Shown: positions 59,498 to 64,000 of the stretch, one piece after another
Layout: each line of letters starts with the position of its first letter
How positions within the stretch are numbered: the stretch's first letter is position 1
NCBI RefSeq assembly: GCF_016107655.1
Contig: NZ_JABASX010000004.1
Location: forward strand, 62,001 to 126,000
Length of the DNA stretch: 64,000 bases
Origin: Brevibacterium antiquum
GTDB lineage: Bacteria; Actinomycetota; Actinomycetes; Actinomycetales; Brevibacteriaceae
Direction: 5' to 3'
The notes under the pieces: model-generated
Seen by the model: only the letters and a program-made list of their open reading frames with translations
What the model was told of the DNA's origin: nothing
Database searches by the model: none
Program-made: the position numbers and the translations under genes

Positions 59498-59863
59498 TCA
59501 GTCGATAGGGGAGACGCGGATGAGGTTGCCGTCGGGGTCGGTGATGACGAAGGTGCGTCCGAACACCGCGTCGTAGGGCTCGTTGACGACGGCCACACCC
59601 TTCTTCGCCCATTCGGCAAAGAGGCTGTCCACAGCCGAGGCTGCGCCGGGGATCATCAGTCCCACCTCGGAGGTGCGCGGAGGGTGTTCAGCGAGGGCTT
59701 CTGCGCCACCGCTCCAGAGGGCGAAGAGCACTCCAGGCGCCACACTGAACGGCACGTAGCGCGGCGTGATCATGACGGGTTCCATATCGAAGAGATCGCT
59801 GTAGAACTTCGTCGCGCGTTCGGTGTCGGTGACATAGATGAGGAACAGGTTCGGAGTGGCCAT
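59498..59863 (-). CDS. VOC/glyoxalase superfamily protein
   Basis: 121 residues from the ATG at 59863, behind GAGGGAGAACGACC. The paired beta-alpha-beta-beta-beta modules read LFLIYVTDTERATKFYSDLFDMEPV and VFGRTFVITDPDGNLIRVSPID. The typical C-terminal metal-binding Glu/His positions are not all evident, so it may be a binding protein as well as an enzyme. It is divergent from the WYL regulator gene, which probably controls it. Confidence 0.87.
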   Translation of the reverse strand: MATPNLFLIYVTDTERATKFYSDLFDMEPVMITPRYVPFSVAPGVLFALWSGGAEALAEHPPRTSEVGLMIPGAASAVDSLFAEWAKKGVAVVNEPYDAVFGRTFVITDPDGNLIRVSPID

Positions 59864-59918
59864 GGTCGTTCTCCCTCGGTGCGGCATGCTTTCTTGACTT
59901 CTTCACCCTGTCACCAAT

Positions 59919-59939
59919 AGATGACAATCCATGTCGTCT
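59919..59939. promoter_or_regulatory. Imperfect dyad between the VOC and WYL genes
   Basis: AGATGACA and TGTCGTCT are arms with one mismatch around ATCCA. The site lies in the divergent gap and could be the operator of the WYL regulator. Confidence 0.4.
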
Positions 59940-59989
59940 TTGGAATGATGACTTTCACATTCCTGTCTCGTCGTGAAGAAAGCCCTACT

Positions 59990-60988
59990 GTGAACCGTCC
60001 TCAGCGCCTCATCGGGGTTCTTGTCGCGCTGCAGGCTCATCGACACATGACTGCGGCACAGCTGAGCGAGCAGTTCGAGGTGTCCACACGGACGATTCTG
60101 CGCGACATCGATGCACTCATCGACGCGGATGTGCCGGTGATCGCCGAACGAGGACGCTACGGCGGCATCAGCCTTATCCCCGGTGCCGACCTCGACGTCA
60201 ACCGGCTGACAGGCACCGAAAGCGATGTTCTCAGCCTGGTCGGCGTCGACCTGAAGCGCGCTCGCCAACTGGGCCTCGAAGCCGCCACCCGCAGCGCAGC
60301 TCAGAAGCTGTCCTCTCGGAGACGGCTGCCGCTGCCAAGGCACAGTGCACCTGCGCTGCCGCTGAGCGAGGTCGTCGCCATCGATGCCTCCGGCTGGTTC
60401 GCCTCGGATGATACACACGATTTCGCGGACCTGGTCGCCGAGCTGCGGGCCGGCAGACGGCTGCTCATCGACTATCGGTCGAGCGGTGAACAGGCCGTAC
60501 GAGAGTACGTGGTCGACCCTCATGGGCTGTTCTCCCGCGGTGGGCGCTGGTATCTCATCGCCGATGTCGACGGAGCGCCGCGGATGTTCGCCACCACCCG
60601 GCTGGTGCGATGGCAGAGTCTCAATGAGCAGCGGAGGATCCGTTCGGATGCCAACCTCGCCGAGGCGGCCGACAGTTTGGTGCGCACGCTCGAAGGCCGC
60701 GACGACGTGATCATCGTGGCCCTGCTCGATGCGGGTTCGATGGATCTCGCGAAGCGAATCCTGGGCAGCCGACTCCTCGGCGCTGAGACGAGCGATGATC
60801 CCGATCGAGTGAGAATCGAAGTCGGCTACTCGGAGATCGGTGGGGTCAGGCAGCTCCTGCAGTTCGCTGACCACATTGAGATCCTGGCTCCGGCCCAGGC
60901 CCGGAAACTCGCAGGTGAGCTGGCCGCGCAGATGGCAACGAAGCACCAATCGAAACCACAGGGCGGGTTGTCAGTGTCGGAAGGGTGA
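59990..60988 (+). CDS. YafY-type HTH_11/WYL transcriptional regulator
   Basis: 332 residues with GTG at 59990 (VNRPQRLIGVLVALQAH matches the usual family start); in-frame ATGs at 59921-59948 are alternatives. The winged helix reads MTAAQLSEQFEVSTRTILRDIDALIDADVPV. The WYL domain reads REYVVDPHGLFSRGGRWYLIADVDG, and a WCX-type C-terminus follows. It is divergent from the VOC-family gene, a common pairing in actinobacteria. Confidence 0.88.
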   Translation: MNRPQRLIGVLVALQAHRHMTAAQLSEQFEVSTRTILRDIDALIDADVPVIAERGRYGGISLIPGADLDVNRLTGTESDVLSLVGVDLKRARQLGLEAATRSAAQKLSSRRRLPLPRHSAPALPLSEVVAIDASGWFASDDTHDFADLVAELRAGRRLLIDYRSSGEQAVREYVVDPHGLFSRGGRWYLIADVDGAPRMFATTRLVRWQSLNEQRRIRSDANLAEAADSLVRTLEGRDDVIIVALLDAGSMDLAKRILGSRLLGAETSDDPDRVRIEVGYSEIGGVRQLLQFADHIEILAPAQARKLAGELAAQMATKHQSKPQGGLSVSEG

Positions 60989-61031
60989 AGGGCCCGAGCC
61001 TCACGGAGTCAGCCGCAGCAGAGTGACCTGA

Positions 61032-62039
61032 TCACACGATCCGAGTTGGCGGGGACTTGGTCTTCGACGGATCCGTTTCGGGCAGATCACCGAGGGCGTC
61101 ATCGATGCGGGAGAGCACCTCGGCGTCGAGCTTCACACCGGCTGCTGCAACGTTCGACTCCACCTGCTCGGGACGTGATGCGCCGACAAGCGCGGTCGCG
61201 ACATTGTCATTGGCGAGCACCCAGGCGATGGCGAGCTGCGCCATAGTCAGGTCCAGGTCGGCCGCGATCGGCTCCAGCTTGGCCACAGCATTGAGCGTCT
61301 CATCATCGAGATAGCGGTCGGTGATCATGTCCTTGCCGCCCTTCTCATCGGTGGCACGTGACCCGGCAGGGGCAGGCTGGCCCGGCTTGTATTTGCCGGT
61401 GAGCACACCCTGGGCGATCGGTGACCACACGACCTGCGAGATCCCGAGTTCCTTCGAGGCTGGGACCACCTCGGACTCGATGACGCGCCAGAGCATGTTG
61501 TACTGCGGCTGGTTCGACACGAGCTGGATACCCAGGTCACGGGCCAGATAGTGCGCGGCACGCAGCTGATCAGCGTTCCACTCGCTCACGCCGATGTAGA
61601 GGGCCTTGCCGGCGCGCACGACATCCGCGAAGGCCTGCATGGTCTCTTCCAGCGGTGTCTCATAGTCATACCGGTGCGCCTGGTAGAGGTCGACGTAGTC
61701 GGTGCCCAGGCGGGAGAGGGAACCGTTGATGGACTCCATGATGTGTTTGCGGGAGAGCCCGGTGTCGTTATGGCCCTTGGGGCCTGTGGGAAAGTACACC
61801 TTGGTGAAGATCTCCAGGGACTCGCGACGCTGACCCTTGAGCGCATCACCGAGGACCTGCTCGGCCACGGTGTTGGCATACACATCCGCGGTGTCGAAGG
61901 TGGAGATGCCGTTGTCCAGGGCTGCATGAACGCACTTCGTTGCCGTGTCGTTCTCCACTTGGGAGCCGTGGGTGAGCCAGTTTCCGTAGGTGATTTCCGA
62001 GATCTTCAGGCCGCTGTTTCCAAGATATCTGTGTTCCAT
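61032..62039 (-). CDS. Aldo/keto reductase (Kv-beta-like)
   Basis: 335 residues. The AKR tetrad is complete: Asp49 and Tyr54 in TFDTADVYAN, Lys80 in FTKVYF and His122 in YQAHRYD. QPQYNMLWRVIE, WSPIAQGVLTGKY and GASRPEQVESN form the NADPH site, as in the potassium-channel beta-subunit-like group. It reduces aldehydes or ketones with NADPH in the cytosol; the physiological substrate is open. It lies 31 nt downstream of the GntR gene on the same strand and is probably in the same operon. Confidence 0.92.
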   Translation of the reverse strand: MEHRYLGNSGLKISEITYGNWLTHGSQVENDTATKCVHAALDNGISTFDTADVYANTVAEQVLGDALKGQRRESLEIFTKVYFPTGPKGHNDTGLSRKHIMESINGSLSRLGTDYVDLYQAHRYDYETPLEETMQAFADVVRAGKALYIGVSEWNADQLRAAHYLARDLGIQLVSNQPQYNMLWRVIESEVVPASKELGISQVVWSPIAQGVLTGKYKPGQPAPAGSRATDEKGGKDMITDRYLDDETLNAVAKLEPIAADLDLTMAQLAIAWVLANDNVATALVGASRPEQVESNVAAAGVKLDAEVLSRIDDALGDLPETDPSKTKSPPTRIV

Positions 62040-62070
62040 GGACCCAGCCTACTGCTGGGAGGCAAGCTTG

Positions 62071-62763
62071 TCAGTGCCGCCGGAGCATCGTCGATTCGAA
62101 TGCCGCTGACATCCTCGCCGAGGTGGCCGTGGGCGGTGCGTTCTCCGCGAGGTGTCCGCGCAGGATGTTCGCGAACCCGGTCGAGTCGCCCGTACGCAGG
62201 TGTTCGACCAGGGAGACGTGCTCGGCGATGATCTCCTCGCAACGGTCGAGGAGTTTGTCGCCGGAGGCGAAGAGGATGAAGCGATGTCGGTCGGAGAGCC
62301 GTGAGTACAGTTCCAGCATCACGGCGTTGTCCCCGGCCTCGACGAAACCACGATGGAACTCAAGCGTCAGGTCGATGAAAGCGGCGACGTCGCCTTCATC
62401 GAAGGCCGTCTGCTGTGCTGTGATCGAGCGTTCGAGAGTCTCGGCGAGCTTCTGCCGCAAGGCATCCGGGGCCCGGTCGACGGCCGTCGTCTCCAGTACG
62501 AACCTGGCGTCGGCGAGTTCGGCGACGGTGCGCTCATCGACTCCTTGGACGATGGCCCCGCGCTTGGGATAGATGACGATCCACCCCTCGTCCTGGAGGC
62601 GAGCAAGAGCAACCCGCACCGGTGTGCGGCTGACCTTGAGGTCGGATGCCAGGCCGGTCTCGCCCAGCATGGTCCCAGGCTGGTGAGTGCCGTTGAGGAT
62701 TTGAGCGCGGATGAGCTGGTAGGCGCGCTCGGCCGCACTCGGGGTCTTGCCGCTGCTGGTCAT
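62071..62763 (-). CDS. GntR family regulator with FCD (FadR-type) ligand domain
   Basis: 230 residues. The GntR winged helix reads ERAYQLIRAQILNGTHQPGTMLGETGLASDLKVSRTPVRVALARLQDEGWI. The all-helical FCD domain follows, with Asp/His metal ligands visible (DLTLEFHRGF, and HVSLVEHLRTGD near the end). It probably senses a carboxylate and controls its neighbours, the aldo/keto reductase and the MFS gene that flank it on the same strand. Confidence 0.9.
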   Translation of the reverse strand: MTSSGKTPSAAERAYQLIRAQILNGTHQPGTMLGETGLASDLKVSRTPVRVALARLQDEGWIVIYPKRGAIVQGVDERTVAELADARFVLETTAVDRAPDALRQKLAETLERSITAQQTAFDEGDVAAFIDLTLEFHRGFVEAGDNAVMLELYSRLSDRHRFILFASGDKLLDRCEEIIAEHVSLVEHLRTGDSTGFANILRGHLAENAPPTATSARMSAAFESTMLRRH

Positions 62764-62824
62764 GACCGCAATCCTCTCATCTGCCGGATCGGATTCCCTC
62801 CTGCGTCAGTGTCAATCTGCCCTC

Positions 62825-64000
62825 TCAACTTATATGCGAAGCTTCCTCGACGTCCTCCACCGAGCCGGATCTCTGCGTCCGCCCGGGCCAACGCATCAGA
62901 GGAACGGCCCGGATTGAGAATGCCAGGGCGATGAGGAGCACGATGGTGGCCATCATGTTGATCCACAGGAAGCCTCCGGCCTGCAGCACGGTGCCGGCCA
63001 GACCTGCCATGAGAGCGCCGCCGAGGTTCATCGCCGCATCCGATGCACCCTGCAGGGGGACCTTCGCATGACGCGGCACCGAGGCTGTCAGCAGCGCGGA
63101 CCCGCCGATGAGGAACATCGACCAGCCGATGCCGAGGAAGATCAGCGCCGTGCTGAGCAGAATCATGGACGAGACCTCGGCGGCGGCGTCGACGACGCCG
63201 AGGGTGATGGCGGTGGCGAAGATGACGACGCCGCCGGCAATCACCGTTCCTGGTCCGAAGCGATCAGCCATCCACCCGAATACGGGGGAGAGGGCGTACA
63301 TGCCGGCGATGTGCACGCTGACGACGATGCCGATCGCGCCGAGAGAGAACTCCTGGTGGTCCATGTGCACGGGCGTCATGACCATGACGTTGGTCATCAT
63401 CATCTGACCGGCGATGATCGTGACCATGGCAAACAGCGGCACCGGGCGGGCAGCGGCGAAGCGCAGAGCCGGACCAAGCTTCATCGTCGCAGTCTCAACG
63501 GCGGGCTCATCGGACTCAGCGCTCGCCTCGGTGGCTCCCGGTTTGATCTTCTTGGTCAGCGTCGATGCGACCAGGGTTGCCAGCCCGAAGGCAGTCATCG
63601 AGATCAGGTAGGGACCGGCCAGTTCGTTCATGCCCAGTGCCGCGCCGAGGTGAGCGCCGGGTTCGGTGAAGCTGGGCCCGAGGACAGAGCCGATGGTCGT
63701 CGCCCACACCACCAATGACATGGCCCGCCCAGCGGATTTCGGATCGACGAGGTCGACGGCCGCATAGCGAGCCTGCAGGCCAGATGCGGTCGCGGAGCCG
63801 CACATCATCATGCCCACCATGAACAGGGGCAGGAACGAAAACGCGACGCCGAGGAGGACGACCGTCGCACCCAGGGCGCCGATGCCGAATCCCAGCGTCA
63901 GTGCGGTTCGCCGACCGGCTTTGCCCGCCAACACGGCCAGGGGGTAGGCGATGAGGCCGGCACCGAGGATGACGCTCATCTGCGCGATGCCCGCCATGGA
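62825..64000 (-). CDS. MFS transporter, N-terminus cut by the window edge
   Basis: The reading frame is open to the right-hand end, so the true start lies outside. The visible 391 or so codons hold at least ten helices, with PLAVLAGKAGRRTALTLGFGIGALGA after the second and FGWMADRFGPGTVIAGGVV in the loop 8-9 position. ASGLQARYAAVDLV and the central Ser/Ala/Glu loop match actinobacterial MFS proteins of unknown cargo. It ends 61 nt before the GntR start on the same strand. Confidence 0.85.
   Translation of the reverse strand, partial: SMAGIAQMSVILGAGLIAYPLAVLAGKAGRRTALTLGFGIGALGATVVLLGVAFSFLPLFMVGMMMCGSATASGLQARYAAVDLVDPKSAGRAMSLVVWATTIGSVLGPSFTEPGAHLGAALGMNELAGPYLISMTAFGLATLVASTLTKKIKPGATEASAESDEPAVETATMKLGPALRFAAARPVPLFAMVTIIAGQMMMTNVMVMTPVHMDHQEFSLGAIGIVVSVHIAGMYALSPVFGWMADRFGPGTVIAGGVVIFATAITLGVVDAAAEVSSMILLSTALIFLGIGWSMFLIGGSALLTASVPRHAKVPLQGASDAAMNLGGALMAGLAGTVLQAGGFLWINMMATIVLLIALAFSIRAVPLMRWPGRTQRSGSVEDVEEASHIS

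Overview
The window looks like chromosome from a high-GC actinobacterium, most likely Brevibacterium or a close relative. This rests on GC-rich codon use, GTG and TTG starts behind AGGAG-like ribosome sites, and the actinobacterial block fmdB - formyl-THF cyclo-ligase - galU - rimJ-like GNAT - sepX/GLPR-like gene. The genus is an inference from gene content. I see no plasmid, prophage, rRNA or CRISPR.

Layout. 0-6 kb: a secreted NlpC/P60 hydrolase behind a regulatory leader, an HNH endonuclease, a tandem universal stress protein, a surface-protein/sortase pair and tRNA-Arg(CCT). 6-11.3 kb: a 1608-residue SF1 helicase-like protein with degenerate ATPase motifs, followed by a 79-residue protein. 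11.3-18.3 kb: mscL, a SAF-domain protein, FmdB, formyl-THF cyclo-ligase (all minus), then galU, a GNAT and a SepX/GLPR-like membrane protein (plus), then an orphan immunity-like protein. The moeA/glp gene usually found between galU and the GNAT is absent.

18.5-33.6 kb: accessory metabolism. It holds a succinate-semialdehyde dehydrogenase, a MerR regulator divergent from a DUF2306 protein, and an MFS-IclR-KDPG aldolase-KDG kinase operon bounded by two nearly identical 47-bp palindromes. A MatC-like transporter follows, and its promoter carries the same TTTCGCT-N-AGCGAAA operator pair as the MFS promoter. Next come a FAD oxidoreductase, a YeiH-like exporter with a divergent LysR regulator, a Cys/Met-metabolism PLP enzyme and a GNAT.

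33.7-49.3 kb: a CtaG-like protein, crotonase, acyl-CoA ligase, an AbiEi-like/nuclease-like protein in a lower-GC patch, a lambda-crystallin-type dehydrogenase, a second semialdehyde dehydrogenase, AtoE and BetT transporters, aspartate dehydrogenase, Tag glycosylase and a Nudix hydrolase. 49.3-64 kb: a two-gene envelope operon, a WYL regulator divergent from a transposase-derived gene that has lost a catalytic Asp, a YihY protein preceded by an in-frame 43-codon ORF ending in TAG, three MFS transporters (the last cut by the window edge), and an ArsR/SRPBCC pair whose start codons both lie inside one palindrome. VOC, WYL, aldo/keto reductase and GntR genes complete the region.

Most genes are ordinary. 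The points most worth a second look are the degenerate helicase with its small partner, the transposase-derived gene, the SepX/GLPR locus without moeA, the shared IclR-type operator and twin palindromes around the 2-keto-3-deoxygluconate genes, the sortase/substrate pair with a non-LPXTG signal, and the ArsR palindrome.
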